Positions 36,432 through 46,565 of a stretch of 64,000 nucleotides of DNA are shown one piece after another. Positions within the stretch are counted from its first letter, which is position 1, and every line of letters begins with the position of its first letter. The stretch covers positions 124,001 through 188,000 of the forward strand of contig NZ_JRMP02000004.1 in the NCBI RefSeq assembly GCF_000762875.2. The letters run 5' to 3'. The position numbers were made by a program, and so were the translations under genes. The DNA comes from Helicobacter saguini. GTDB taxonomy: Bacteria; Campylobacterota; Campylobacteria; Campylobacterales; Helicobacteraceae. The notes under the pieces were generated by a model that saw only the letters and a program-made list of their open reading frames with translations, was not told the origin of the DNA and ran no database searches.

Positions 36432-36986
36432 TCACTTCACAATATCCGCCTTTAAAGTCACCTTGCTAAACATTTTTCCAACATCGCAGCTAAAGGTTTT
36501 TGCATTTTGTGGTTTTTTCTCATTACTTATGATATTTAGAATTTTTGAGGCTTTTAGTTGGAGCGCTTGATTTTGCAAATCTTGCAAGGCACTCATAAAT
36601 AAATCCTTGCAAATATCTTTAGAATCATTAAAAAGTGGGCTTGAAATCTTGCTAGAAATAACGCTTTTAAGCACCTTGTTTTTTTTCTTTTTATTCAGCC
36701 CAAACTGCATTGTAATATGTGGATAAAGTTTCTCTTTTGCTACTTTATCAGTTTTTAGATTTGGGATAGGAATTTCTTTTAAAGTTATAGAATCTTTAAT
36801 ATTATTAGATTCTAAATTAGCATTTTTAGAATTTGTTTTAGAATCTTTTTTGCTAGTATTTTTTTTGGCACTATCGCTAACTTTTTTACTCTCAAAGTTA
36901 GCTTTTTTAGAATCTACTTTAGAATCTTGTGCTAAGTTTATCCCTTGAAATATTACAAATATCATAACTATTAAAAATATTTTCAT
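36432..36986 (-). CDS. Secreted protein of unknown function with repeat linker
   Basis: Not recognised. Residues 1-20 form a signal peptide (MKIFLIVMIFVIFQGINLAQ). A lysine-rich linker of DSK/ESKK words follows to about residue 70, then a domain of about 110 residues (IPIPNLKTDKVAKEKLYPHITMQFG ... SCDVGKMFSKVTLKADIV) with two cysteines. ATG 36986 is preferred; a TTG four codons earlier is also in frame. Convergent with manC, 15 bases apart. Confidence 0.55.
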   Translation of the reverse strand: MKIFLIVMIFVIFQGINLAQDSKVDSKKANFESKKVSDSAKKNTSKKDSKTNSKNANLESNNIKDSITLKEIPIPNLKTDKVAKEKLYPHITMQFGLNKKKKNKVLKSVISSKISSPLFNDSKDICKDLFMSALQDLQNQALQLKASKILNIISNEKKPQNAKTFSCDVGKMFSKVTLKADIVK

Positions 36987-37146
36987 AACTTTCACCAACT
37001 AAATTTTACGCATTCAAAATGCAATAAAGATTCCATAAAATCGCTATTATATCACAACTTTATTTACGCAAATTTTATCACAATTTACCAAAATGCTGAA
37101 ATTTATAGTAAAATTAAAATAAAATTTCAAATTTCAAAGGTTTTAT

Positions 37147-37590
37147 ATGGATAATGATATAGATTTTAGTATTTTTCTTAACGATTCTTATTTGCAAGGA
37201 ACGCTCATTCATGAGATTTTTGCCTGCCTTTTTTTCATCCCATATTTGTGGTATCTTTACACGCTTTTCACTTTCAAAACTTATCTTAACCTTAATCACA
37301 AGATGTATTTTATCACGCCAATTACGATATTTCTGCTTTGCGTTGCCCTTGCCACAGGCATTTTCTTGCTTGCGATGCGAAATTTTATTTTAGATTCCAA
37401 AATCTCATTAATGATAATTGTTTGCATAATTTTTCTAGCTGGCGAAATCTATCGTTTAGTGTCAATAAAAAAGGCAAAAATTAGCAAAGAAAATATGGCA
37501 AAATATGTCAAAAAAGCCAAGATTATGTATCTTTTCTTTTTTTTCTTATATCTTTTTACGATTGCTTTTTGCAAAATAAATATAATTTAA
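37147..37590 (+). CDS. Small integral membrane protein, four predicted helices
   Basis: 147 residues, with hydrophobic segments around 22-42, 53-76, 82-100 and 122-144 (FITPITIFLLCVALATGIFLLAM, LMIIVCIIFLAGEIY, IMYLFFFFLYLFTIAF). Basic loop KKAKISKENMAKYVKKAK before the last helix. No function recognised. Located 117 bases upstream of hemL on the same strand. Confidence 0.6.
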   Translation: MDNDIDFSIFLNDSYLQGTLIHEIFACLFFIPYLWYLYTLFTFKTYLNLNHKMYFITPITIFLLCVALATGIFLLAMRNFILDSKISLMIIVCIIFLAGEIYRLVSIKKAKISKENMAKYVKKAKIMYLFFFFLYLFTIAFCKINII

Positions 37591-37707
37591 AGGCACAAAA
37601 ATTTTACAACAACATCGCCTATGCTACATTATTTTTAAATGAAATATAGATTCTAGATTTTATTTTCTGCTACAATCTACATTTTAAAACACATTCAAAG
37701 GACAAAA

Positions 37708-39021
37708 ATGCAAAAGAATATGGATGATGCGGAGATTATGGGTAGCATTAATGATTTTAATGAGGCAAAGCAGGTTATTCCAGGTGGCGTGAATTCCCCT
37801 GTGCGCGCCTTTCTTAGCGTTGGTGGGACGCCGCGATTTATCAAAGAGGCGCAAGGCGCGTATATCATCGATGTGGATGGCAATCCTTACATTGACTTCG
37901 TGCAGAGCTATGGACCGCTCATTTTAGGGCATAGTCACGAGTTTGTGATAAAAGAAATCGAACACGCGCTAAAAAAGGGCTTGAGCTATGGCGCGCCAAC
38001 TGAGAGCGAGACAAAACTAGCTAAAGAAATCGTGCTAAATAGCGAGGGCGTGGATAAAGTGCGCCTTGTCAATAGCGGCACGGAGGCTACGATGAGTGCT
38101 ATTCGGCTTGGTCGCGCGTTTAGTGGGCGTGATGATATTATCAAGTTTGAGGGTTGCTATCATGGGCATAGCGATAGCCTTTTGGTGAAAAGTGGCAGTG
38201 GCTTGGCGACTTTTGGCGAGACGAGTTCTAAAGGCGTGATAGCTGATGTCGCCAAACACACGCTTGTGGCGCGGTATAACGATATAGATTCTGTAAAAGC
38301 GTGCATTGAGGCGAGCAAAAATGTGGGCGTTGTGATAATTGAGCCTATTGCTGGGAATATGGGCTTAGTTCCCGCTGATGTGGGCTTTTTACAGAATCTG
38401 CGGCAGCTTTGTGATAAGCATAATATTGTGCTAATCATTGATGAGGTGATGAGTGGCTTTCGGGCGAGTTTTAAGGGTAGCTATCCATATTACAAGGTCG
38501 TGGGCGATTTATACACTTTTGGTAAGGTTATCGGTGGTGGGATGCCCTTGGCTGCGTTTGGTGGGAGGGGCGATATTATGGACTTGCTCTCCCCTGTAGG
38601 TGGCGTGTATCAGGCAGGGACTTTAAGTGGGAATCCTATCGCGGTTACCGCTGGTTTGGCTACTTTGAGCGTTTTGAAAAAAGATTTGAGTGTGTATGAT
38701 AGATTAGAATCTTTGGCAAATCGCTTTGCAACAGGTTTTTCGCAGTTGGCTAAAAAATATGACGTGCCTTTGGTTACTGCGGTGCGTGGTAGTATGGTGG
38801 GCTTTTTCTTTAATGACACGTCTGTTAAGGACTGGGATAGCGCGGCAAAAAGCGATACACAATTTTACGCAAGATTCCATTCTAAAATGCTAGATAAAGG
38901 CGTAAATTTTGCCCCTTCGCAGTTTGAAACAAGCTTTATTTGCACTGCTTTTGATAATGTGATAATAGATTCTGTGTTAGAAAAAATTGAAGCGTGCTTG
39001 CAGGAGTTAAAGAGTGAGTAG
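37708..39021 (+). CDS. hemL: Glutamate-1-semialdehyde 2,1-aminomutase
   Basis: PLP class III aminotransferase fold making 5-aminolevulinate for haem. [78 protein letters not shown] and the PLP lysine in [11 protein letters not shown] (K273). 437 residues, normal length, with almost no repeat insertion. ATG has AAAGGACAAAA upstream. Converges on the following ATPase gene with 5 bases between. Confidence 0.95.
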   Translation: MQKNMDDAEIMGSINDFNEAKQVIPGGVNSPVRAFLSVGGTPRFIKEAQGAYIIDVDGNPYIDFVQSYGPLILGHSHEFVIKEIEHALKKGLSYGAPTESETKLAKEIVLNSEGVDKVRLVNSGTEATMSAIRLGRAFSGRDDIIKFEGCYHGHSDSLLVKSGSGLATFGETSSKGVIADVAKHTLVARYNDIDSVKACIEASKNVGVVIIEPIAGNMGLVPADVGFLQNLRQLCDKHNIVLIIDEVMSGFRASFKGSYPYYKVVGDLYTFGKVIGGGMPLAAFGGRGDIMDLLSPVGGVYQAGTLSGNPIAVTAGLATLSVLKKDLSVYDRLESLANRFATGFSQLAKKYDVPLVTAVRGSMVGFFFNDTSVKDWDSAAKSDTQFYARFHSKMLDKGVNFAPSQFETSFICTAFDNVIIDSVLEKIEACLQELKSE

Positions 39022-39026
39022 ATAGG

Positions 39027-40187
39027 TTAAGTATTTAAAATAAGCGAGAGATTTGCAAACTCAATGATGTTTGTTTTAGAATCTATGGTGTGGTTTAGAT
39101 TCATTGTGATGGCGATGATTGTGAAGTTTTGCAATGCTTGAGTAGATTCTAAACTTGCTAAAGAAACTTCGTTTTCTAAAGAAACTGCGTTTTCTAAAGA
39201 TTCTAAGTTTTTAGTGGTGGGTTTTTTAGAATCTAATTTGTTATTAGCCTTACGAAATGCCGATTTTATCGCTGCTACGCGACTTTTAATCATATCAATG
39301 CTAGCAAATGGTGTGGATAAAAAAATGTAGCCAGATTCAGTATCAATAAAGTCACAAAGCTCGCTATACACGAGATTAAAGCCCATTGAGATTAGCTCCA
39401 AAAAGACCATATTTTCAAAAATCGCACTAAATCTTTTATTCTCACAAAACTCGCTAAGTGAGAAATCACAAAAATATAGCTTAAAATTTTTATTGCCATT
39501 TTGCGTAAAATTATCAATATGCTCGCAGGTAAAAATAACGCAATTTTTTTGCCAAAAAGTTATGAGTTCATAGATTCTATCTTTTGAAACTTTGATATTT
39601 TTCTTTAAAAACTTATAGATTCCATAAGTGCTAGTTTTCTGCCCTTGCAAAGCTAACATATAATAAAAAATAAAAAAATCCCTCTGTAATGCACACTTTA
39701 AAATATCCCATTTTCGCTGCGTTTTCTTAAAATCATCCACAAACAAAAGCTCAATATTATTACCCTGTTTAATGAAATTTGCAAGATTAGATTCAATACT
39801 TGTATTTTTTTTATCAAAGCTTAAAAATTCTTCAAAACTTAAACCTAAAAGGCAAATTTTATCAAAATCCTTAGGAGCATTCTCATAATCACCGATAAAT
39901 ATACATTTAGAATCTAGTTTCAAATTTCCTAAGAAATTAGCCTTAAAATTATCAATTATTACTAAATCATATTTATTAAGTTTCAAATTTTCTAACTCTT
40001 TGTTTTTAGATTCTATAGAAATTAGCATATCCAAATTTATATATTTTACATTATGAAATTTTTGTGCGTGATGCAGGGCAAGGCAAGTTTTCCCACTATG
40101 GATACTACCATAAATGTAACTTTTATCACTAAAAATACTAATATTCCTAATTAGAAAATTTTTAAACTTATTGCTATCTTTTATCAT
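39027..40187 (-). CDS. ATP-binding protein, AAA_14/DUF4143-like
   Basis: 386 residues. P-loop GSIHSGKTCLA (about 27-37) and Walker B-like KYDLVIIDNF, followed by KCIFIGDYENAP. The C-terminal half has a winged-helix-like segment (TYGIYKFLKKNIKVSKDRIYELITFWQKN) and FENMVFLELISMGFNLVYSE, reminiscent of the DUF4143 domain. Such ATPases are common and functionally uncharacterised. A DSK/SLESTQ patch lies near residues 318-350. Confidence 0.6.
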   Translation of the reverse strand: MIKDSNKFKNFLIRNISIFSDKSYIYGSIHSGKTCLALHHAQKFHNVKYINLDMLISIESKNKELENLKLNKYDLVIIDNFKANFLGNLKLDSKCIFIGDYENAPKDFDKICLLGLSFEEFLSFDKKNTSIESNLANFIKQGNNIELLFVDDFKKTQRKWDILKCALQRDFFIFYYMLALQGQKTSTYGIYKFLKKNIKVSKDRIYELITFWQKNCVIFTCEHIDNFTQNGNKNFKLYFCDFSLSEFCENKRFSAIFENMVFLELISMGFNLVYSELCDFIDTESGYIFLSTPFASIDMIKSRVAAIKSAFRKANNKLDSKKPTTKNLESLENAVSLENEVSLASLESTQALQNFTIIAITMNLNHTIDSKTNIIEFANLSLILNT

Positions 40188-40322
40188 AATTTTTCATTCC
40201 AAAATCTTAAAAATTTTGCTATATAATAACAAATTTTATAGAAAATTATGAATTTTTGAATATTAAATCTTGTTATTTTGTGTAGTTTGGCTCAAAAATT
40301 GTCTTAAAAATGAAGGTGAAAA

Positions 40323-43238
40323 ATGTTTCGTTATATCAATTTTATATTGTTTTTTATCGCGGCTAGCCTGTATTTTGTTTTTTTTTATCTCTATCCAAAT
40401 AATAAAATTACGCAGGAAGTCCTTGATTTATTTCCACAAAATGAGGACAGGCAAATCATTGATATTTATAATAAATTTGCGGATAGCAAGTATATTTTTG
40501 TGGCAATCAATGGCTTTGATAATGCGGCGCGTAGGGAGCTTGACGCCTTTTTATCGCGTGTAAAAAATATTGAAAATGTGCAAGATATTTTGATTAAAAA
40601 ACAAGCAAGTAAAGAAATGCGTGATTTTATAGCACAAAATTATTTTTATATTGCAAATATTAATACTAATATGCTAGAAAGTTCTAAAAATCATAACTCT
40701 ATGATAGAATCTAGTTTGACAGAATCTGCTTTGGAAAAAACATCCGCGTTGGAAAAAACGGAGCAAATTCGCAAATTAGATTCTAAAGAAATGGAAAATA
40801 TTATTTTAAATAATTTGGATAATTTGAATAAAAGTATTAATAAAGCTATGAATAATGAAACTTTAGAATCTAATGTGTTAAGCGGCGATAAAACTTCTAA
40901 TAATATAGAATCTAGCACACAAAATAACTTGCAAAATTCGCAAGATTCTAATATAAAAAGTTCTAAAGATTCTAATATTGACTTAGACCATATTGATTTT
41001 GAAGAAATTATCGCAAATAGTGGTTTTAATCCGCTTGACCCTTTGGGTATTTTTTCCTTGCCAAAAGGAGATTCTAACTTTTTAATTGCCAAGGATTATG
41101 GCTATGCAGCACTCATTGAGATGAAAAGCGTGGATGAAAAAGATGTTAAGAAAACTTTAGAATCTTTTAAAGAAATCACAAAAGATTTTCCACAGATTCG
41201 ATATTTTTCGCAAAATTTTATGGGCGTAGAAAATTTGAACTTGATTTTAAAAGAAGTTTCATTTTTGCTAACTTTTGCATCCATTGTCTTTATCGCTTTA
41301 TACTTTATTATTATTCGCATTCCTTTGCTTACGATTAATACGATTTGCACCCTAATTGTTGCAAATATCATAGCTATTTTTGCTGTAAGTTACATTTATC
41401 CTAAGGTTACGATTATGGCACTTAGCTTTGGGATGGGCGTTAGCAATATTGCGATTGATTATATGATGCACCATAACTTTTTTGGGCTTTATACTCTAAA
41501 AAAGCCAACTTTTAATAAGCCCGTTTTTTATGGCTACATTACCACGATTGTGGGCTTTGGCGCGTGTCTTTTTATTCCTTTTCCCTTGCTTACACAGCTC
41601 TCGCTCTACGCCATTATTTCGCTTACTTTTTGCTACATTAGCTTTGCGTTTATTTACCCGCGTATCGGCTTTCCAGCACCACGTCTGTTTTTAAAAATGG
41701 CGAATTTACGCGCTCCTGTGATTAATAGTTGGTATTTTTTCATTGCGGCTGTGGCGATGTTTATTTTTTCTTTTTTGCATTTGCGACTTGATTTTGACTT
41801 AAGCAAACTTGATTATCAAAATAAGCCGATGTTAAAAGAACGTGACTTTTTTCAAACTAGCTTAGGTGGGCAAGATTCGCAGGTTTTGCTTAGTAGTGAT
41901 AATCTAGATTCACTAATTTTGCTAACAAAAGATTTGCAAAATGCTATAAATAGTGAGATAGAATCTAAATTGAACTTTGAAGATTCTATAAGTTCTAAAA
42001 ATCCTAACTTTTCACAAAATGATAGCGATGACAAAAATGAAATAAATTCGCCAAAAAATTCTAAAAATGATAACTTGCAAGATTCTAAAGATTCTATGGA
42101 ATCCACAACACAAAAATCTAAGTCGCTAGTTTCTAAAGATTCTAAACAAGATTCTATAAAATCACCAATAAAAGATTCTAAAGATTCTATAGAATCTAAA
42201 GTCATAATCCCCCTTGCCTTAATGCCTACAAATGCCCAAATGAGCGAAAATAAAGCCCTTTTAGATTCTAAAAATATGCTAGAAAATAAGCAAACTTTGC
42301 AAAAACTTTTACCACATTTAAAGGCTAAAATGTTGCAAGAAAGTGCAGGGAATGAGAACGCCCAAGATTTTATAGAAAATCTAATCGATATTTTTACTGA
42401 ATCTTATGAAATAGGTGAAGCCCCACAAATCACACAAAAAATAATCTATAACTTAGGCATTGATATAGTTATAGATTCTAGACTTAAAAGCGTAGAAAAT
42501 ACTAAAGATTCTAATATAGAATCTAGCGAAGTTACAGAATCTAAAAGTTTTTACTATCTAGCAAATATCCCTACAAAATATCTTTATATAGCACAAAATT
42601 TTCAAAAAGATTTAGAATCTAAACAAGATTCTAATAAAGATAAAAACTTAGAAAATTCGCAACAAAATAGCACTAAAAGTTCGCCACAAGTCCAAAATTC
42701 TATTCAAGATTCCATAACTAATACTTTAAAAAATTATGATATTTCTAATCTTATAGAATCTAATTCGCATATCCAAACCCGCAGCCTACAAGACTTTATG
42801 AATAATATCACTGATAGCATTTATAAGCCGATGCTAATCATTCTTACTATCGCGTTAATCCTTATGATTTGCATGGTTTTTATCACTTGTCGTGGCTCGT
42901 TTTTAAGCTCGATTGTGTTTATTTTATTCCCTTTGAGTGCCGCGCTGTGCGTGGTTACGGCTCATAGTGAGGTCAATATTATGCACCTTTTTGCGCTTTT
43001 GATTTTGGTTGTAGTTAGCGTAGATTACGGCATTTACTCCATTACGGAGGGGGATAATCCACGCACAAGCCACGCGATATTTTTCTCGGCAATCACGACT
43101 GGCGCGTCATTTGGCATATTTATAATTAGCAAGACAAAGGCGCTAAACTCCTTTGGCGAAGTAATTTTCACAGGAATGCTCTGCGTCCTATTTATGCTTG
43201 TTTTTCATAAAATTAAACCCAGAAATATTCAATCATAA
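40323..43238 (+). CDS. MMPL/RND-family membrane transporter with large repeat inserts
   Basis: 971 residues. N-terminal helix (4-21), a periplasmic domain, a cluster of helices near 315-480 (LLTFASIVFIALYFIIIRIPLL, MALSFGMGVSNIAIDYMMHHNF, IISLTFCYISFAFIYP), a second periplasmic domain, and a last cluster near 835-965 (ILTIALILMICMVFITCRG, LILVVVSVDYGIYSI, LNSFGEVIFTGMLCVLFMLV). MMPL proteins move lipids or hydrophobic molecules. Both periplasmic domains contain long DSK/IES stretches (about 125-240 and 535-720, and again 730-815), which must be tolerated as flexible loops. GAAGG precedes ATG. Substrate unknown. Confidence 0.8.
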   Translation: MFRYINFILFFIAASLYFVFFYLYPNNKITQEVLDLFPQNEDRQIIDIYNKFADSKYIFVAINGFDNAARRELDAFLSRVKNIENVQDILIKKQASKEMRDFIAQNYFYIANINTNMLESSKNHNSMIESSLTESALEKTSALEKTEQIRKLDSKEMENIILNNLDNLNKSINKAMNNETLESNVLSGDKTSNNIESSTQNNLQNSQDSNIKSSKDSNIDLDHIDFEEIIANSGFNPLDPLGIFSLPKGDSNFLIAKDYGYAALIEMKSVDEKDVKKTLESFKEITKDFPQIRYFSQNFMGVENLNLILKEVSFLLTFASIVFIALYFIIIRIPLLTINTICTLIVANIIAIFAVSYIYPKVTIMALSFGMGVSNIAIDYMMHHNFFGLYTLKKPTFNKPVFYGYITTIVGFGACLFIPFPLLTQLSLYAIISLTFCYISFAFIYPRIGFPAPRLFLKMANLRAPVINSWYFFIAAVAMFIFSFLHLRLDFDLSKLDYQNKPMLKERDFFQTSLGGQDSQVLLSSDNLDSLILLTKDLQNAINSEIESKLNFEDSISSKNPNFSQNDSDDKNEINSPKNSKNDNLQDSKDSMESTTQKSKSLVSKDSKQDSIKSPIKDSKDSIESKVIIPLALMPTNAQMSENKALLDSKNMLENKQTLQKLLPHLKAKMLQESAGNENAQDFIENLIDIFTESYEIGEAPQITQKIIYNLGIDIVIDSRLKSVENTKDSNIESSEVTESKSFYYLANIPTKYLYIAQNFQKDLESKQDSNKDKNLENSQQNSTKSSPQVQNSIQDSITNTLKNYDISNLIESNSHIQTRSLQDFMNNITDSIYKPMLIILTIALILMICMVFITCRGSFLSSIVFILFPLSAALCVVTAHSEVNIMHLFALLILVVVSVDYGIYSITEGDNPRTSHAIFFSAITTGASFGIFIISKTKALNSFGEVIFTGMLCVLFMLVFHKIKPRNIQS

Positions 43239-43263
43239 AAAATCAAAAAGATTTACACATCCT

Positions 43264-44007
43264 TTACACATACAAGCCGCCGTTAATGCGGAGCGTTTCG
43301 CCTGTGATATATGCGGCATAATCGCTTAGTAAAAATGCTACGCCATAAGCTATATCGCTAGTTGTCCCAAAGCGTCCTAAAGGGATATTTTTCACATATT
43401 CATTCTTTACTTCTTCTTTTAAACCAGCAGTCATATCAGTTTCTATAAAGCCCGGAGTAATGCAATTAAATCGCACGCCACGCAAGCCAGATTCTAAAGC
43501 AAAGCTTTTTGTGAGCGCCAACATTCCGCCCTTACTTGCGGAGTAATTGACCTGCCCAGCATTTCCCTTTTCACCCACTATTGAGCTAATATTTACCACG
43601 CTTCCAAACCTTTGCTTACTCATCACCTTAAGAGCTTCGCGACAGCCGATAAAACACGACTTAAGGTTAGAATCTATTACTTGCATAAAATCTTCCACGC
43701 TCATTCTTAAGGCAAGTTTATCATTTGTAATACCTGCGTTATTTACTAAATAGCTAAGTTCGCCATCGCTATCTTTTATTAGTTCAATGGCGGTTTTAAA
43801 GGCTTCTTCATGTGCTGCGTCAAAGGCGATTACTGCGGCTTTCCCCCCACTAGATTCTATAGAATCTTTTAATGCGTTTGCACTATCTGGATTGCTTCTA
43901 TAATTTATCCAAACTTTAAGACCAAAAGACGCCAAAACCTTAGCAATCTCGCTTCCTATGCCACGTGATGCACCTGTGATTAATACATTTTTACCGCTAA
44001 ATTTCAT
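43264..44007 (-). CDS. fabG: 3-oxoacyl-ACP reductase
   Basis: Short-chain dehydrogenase, 247 residues: TGASRGIG (11-18), NNAGI, serine in NVSSIVG, YSASK catalytic pair and the FabG ending ITGETLRINGGLYV. It reduces 3-oxoacyl-ACP in fatty-acid elongation. The neighbouring genes are not fatty-acid genes. One IESSGG word near residue 50. Confidence 0.93.
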   Translation of the reverse strand: MKFSGKNVLITGASRGIGSEIAKVLASFGLKVWINYRSNPDSANALKDSIESSGGKAAVIAFDAAHEEAFKTAIELIKDSDGELSYLVNNAGITNDKLALRMSVEDFMQVIDSNLKSCFIGCREALKVMSKQRFGSVVNISSIVGEKGNAGQVNYSASKGGMLALTKSFALESGLRGVRFNCITPGFIETDMTAGLKEEVKNEYVKNIPLGRFGTTSDIAYGVAFLLSDYAAYITGETLRINGGLYV

Positions 44008-44119
44008 TTCTACTCCTTAAAAAATAAATAAAATAATAGTATTATAAGCAAAAATAAATGATTTTATCTTATAATTGCGAAATAAAAAAATGCGAAATAA
44101 ATATTTAAAGGTAAATAAC

Positions 44120-46537
44120 TTGCAATTTAGATTCTATATTATTGCCATTTTATTCGTAAGCCACGCACTTTACGCCCTTGATATAAAGCTAAATTATGGT
44201 AGGGAAGAGAATGAAACCTTTGCGGTATTGAATCTGCGAAATGATTTCCCTTTTAGCTGTGAAGAGAGCCTTAAAATCACAGGCGATGTGGAGAAAATCA
44301 CATGTCGCATTCAAGGCATTCCACAAAGTGGCTTTAACCCTACAAAAAGCTCAATGCTAACCTTTAGCTACAAAATGGAGCCAAAAGACCCAAACGCAAA
44401 AGACCCTGATAAACGCAATATGGCGATTGAAATTACACCTTTAAATAACGCAAAGCTGAAACTTTTTAGCGTTTTTGGTGATTTAAAGACTGAAAAGCCC
44501 ATACCTGTTACACGCGGGAGTGAATCTAAGAGCTATCAAATCGTGGCATTTTATAAAAAGTTGCCATTTTTGCACCCGGAGGATAATTTAGAGAAAAGAG
44601 ATTCTATAAATTTCCCTGTTAGCATTCCAAAGACTTCTACGCCTATCATTAGTGAGCTTGATATAAATCGTAAGCCGCTTGATTACAAGGCTGGTAAAGA
44701 TTTAGAAGAATTTATGGAAATACGAAATTTAATGAATCAAAAGAAATATCAAGACGCTTTGGAGCGTATCGGTAAGGCGGTGAAAACCTATCCAAATAGC
44801 CTTTTTATCAAAGATATGATTCACTATGCAATCGTGGCTTTATCGCATAATAATGACAAGGCGTCACAAGACTATCTAATCGATGCGGGTGTAAAGTGGG
44901 TTAAGGCTTATGCAAGTGATGATAATGTGCCTGAAGTAATGTATCTTTTATCAAAAACATTTTTAAAGCAAAATAAGGCAAGGGACGCACAATATTATCT
45001 AACGCGTTTAAGAGATGAATATCCAAACACGAAATATGCAGCACTAGCTAAAATGCAAATCGCAAACATGCTAAAAGCCCCAAGCGATATGAAACGCGCT
45101 CCATTAATTTATAGAGAAGCATATAAAGAAGCAAAAGATGTGGATACGGCAGCACAAGTGGCAGTATCATGGGCTAGATTTTCCATTCGCAATAAAGATT
45201 TTGCCTTTGCAAATGAATTATTTAATAAAGTCTTTAGCGTTTTCCCAGCATATTTTCTAATCGATAAAGATGAAAGCTATGAAATCATTAAAGAGCTAGA
45301 AGAAGAGGAGCAATGGCAACCAGCCGCACAAATCGCAGGATATTTAAGCGGCTATGTGGATGTGAAAAGTGATAAACACGCCGAGCTTTTAAATAAAGCC
45401 GCAGATTATTATGCAAAAATAGGCGATTTTGATAAAGCACATAAGTTGAATCAAGACTTTTTACACTATCATCCTAGCCATAAACTAGCCGAAAATGTGC
45501 GTGCGCGTGATAATAGCCTACTTTTTGAAGTAAGTGGCGATTATAACTCAAAAATGCAGAGATATGATTCAATAATTGCTAGTTATCCAAATAGCGAGTT
45601 TAGCAAAAAGGCTTATGATTTAAAGGCGAAGTTGTATTTAGAAAATAAAGATTATGAAAAGATTGTGGAAATGCAGGATTACTTACCGCCAGATTCGCCC
45701 ATTTTGCAAACGGCTATTGATAATGAAGTCTTAGCATTTTTAAATGAGAAAAATTGCGATGGCGTAGCAGGTGTGCTAAGTCGCGCGTCTAAAGTCACGC
45801 TAAATGTAGCTCAAAGCCTTGAAGCCTTTCAATGTTTATATGATAAGACATCATATCAAAAGGCACAAGATTTATTCTCCGGGCTAAATAAGCATATAAA
45901 AGATGGCGATAACCAGCTAAAATGGCTATATTTAGAATCTAATACGCTTTTTGCCTTAGGTCGCAATAAAGAAGGCATTGTAGCAGGGAAAGATGTCCTA
46001 GACTTAGCCTATGCTACAGGGAATAAGCAGTATTATGACATTGCATTTAAGATGTTTAATGCGTATTATAATGACGAGGGAACGCGATATGAGGCTTTGA
46101 ATCTTAGTAAAAAAATGGATACTTGGTTTCCAAATGATAAAAGGATGATAAATGTGCATTTTACGCTTTTAAATGAAGCCCAGCATAAAGGCGACCCTTT
46201 GGCTCTTAGGACAGAAGCGGCGACTATTATGCGATTACAGAATCTAAATAAGGATTATAGCTTTAGTCCGTATGTGAATTTCATTCATATTAACTCACTT
46301 GTGGATGAAAATAACTATAACGAAGCTTTGAAAGAGCTAGACGTGGTGAATAATTTTCAGCTTACAACAGAGGATAAACAACAAAGATTCTATAAAATCG
46401 CAAATATTAACTACACACTAAAAAATATGGACGCAAGTAAAAAGGCGCTTGATGAATGCGTAAAACTAGGCACTACAAACTCATGGGGAATGCTATGCAA
46501 TAACGCCCTTTCCCTCCACAACCCCGGCTTTGAGTAA
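44120..46537 (+). CDS. pflA: Paralysed-flagella protein PflA-like (periplasmic TPR protein)
   Basis: About 805 residues. A signal peptide (FYIIAILFVSHALYA) is followed by a beta-rich N-terminal domain LDIKLNYGREENETFAVLNLRN and then a long array of TPR-like helical pairs from about residue 190 to the end. This architecture and length match PflA, a periplasmic scaffold of the Campylobacterota flagellar motor. TTG 44120 is preceded by AAAGG at ideal spacing and starts the signal peptide neatly; ATG 44090 and TTG 44075 are in frame but lack a ribosome site. pflB lies 9.5 kb away in the same window. Confidence 0.7.
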   Translation: MQFRFYIIAILFVSHALYALDIKLNYGREENETFAVLNLRNDFPFSCEESLKITGDVEKITCRIQGIPQSGFNPTKSSMLTFSYKMEPKDPNAKDPDKRNMAIEITPLNNAKLKLFSVFGDLKTEKPIPVTRGSESKSYQIVAFYKKLPFLHPEDNLEKRDSINFPVSIPKTSTPIISELDINRKPLDYKAGKDLEEFMEIRNLMNQKKYQDALERIGKAVKTYPNSLFIKDMIHYAIVALSHNNDKASQDYLIDAGVKWVKAYASDDNVPEVMYLLSKTFLKQNKARDAQYYLTRLRDEYPNTKYAALAKMQIANMLKAPSDMKRAPLIYREAYKEAKDVDTAAQVAVSWARFSIRNKDFAFANELFNKVFSVFPAYFLIDKDESYEIIKELEEEEQWQPAAQIAGYLSGYVDVKSDKHAELLNKAADYYAKIGDFDKAHKLNQDFLHYHPSHKLAENVRARDNSLLFEVSGDYNSKMQRYDSIIASYPNSEFSKKAYDLKAKLYLENKDYEKIVEMQDYLPPDSPILQTAIDNEVLAFLNEKNCDGVAGVLSRASKVTLNVAQSLEAFQCLYDKTSYQKAQDLFSGLNKHIKDGDNQLKWLYLESNTLFALGRNKEGIVAGKDVLDLAYATGNKQYYDIAFKMFNAYYNDEGTRYEALNLSKKMDTWFPNDKRMINVHFTLLNEAQHKGDPLALRTEAATIMRLQNLNKDYSFSPYVNFIHINSLVDENNYNEALKELDVVNNFQLTTEDKQQRFYKIANINYTLKNMDASKKALDECVKLGTTNSWGMLCNNALSLHNPGFE

Positions 46538-46565
46538 GATTTTTTCATAGATATATTTTATAAAT

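Noticed and set aside
40323-44007. MMPL transporter plus fabG as an aryl-polyene or polyketide cluster
   Set aside because: Only these two genes suggest it; they are on opposite strands and no ketosynthase, acyl carrier or acyltransferase genes accompany them.
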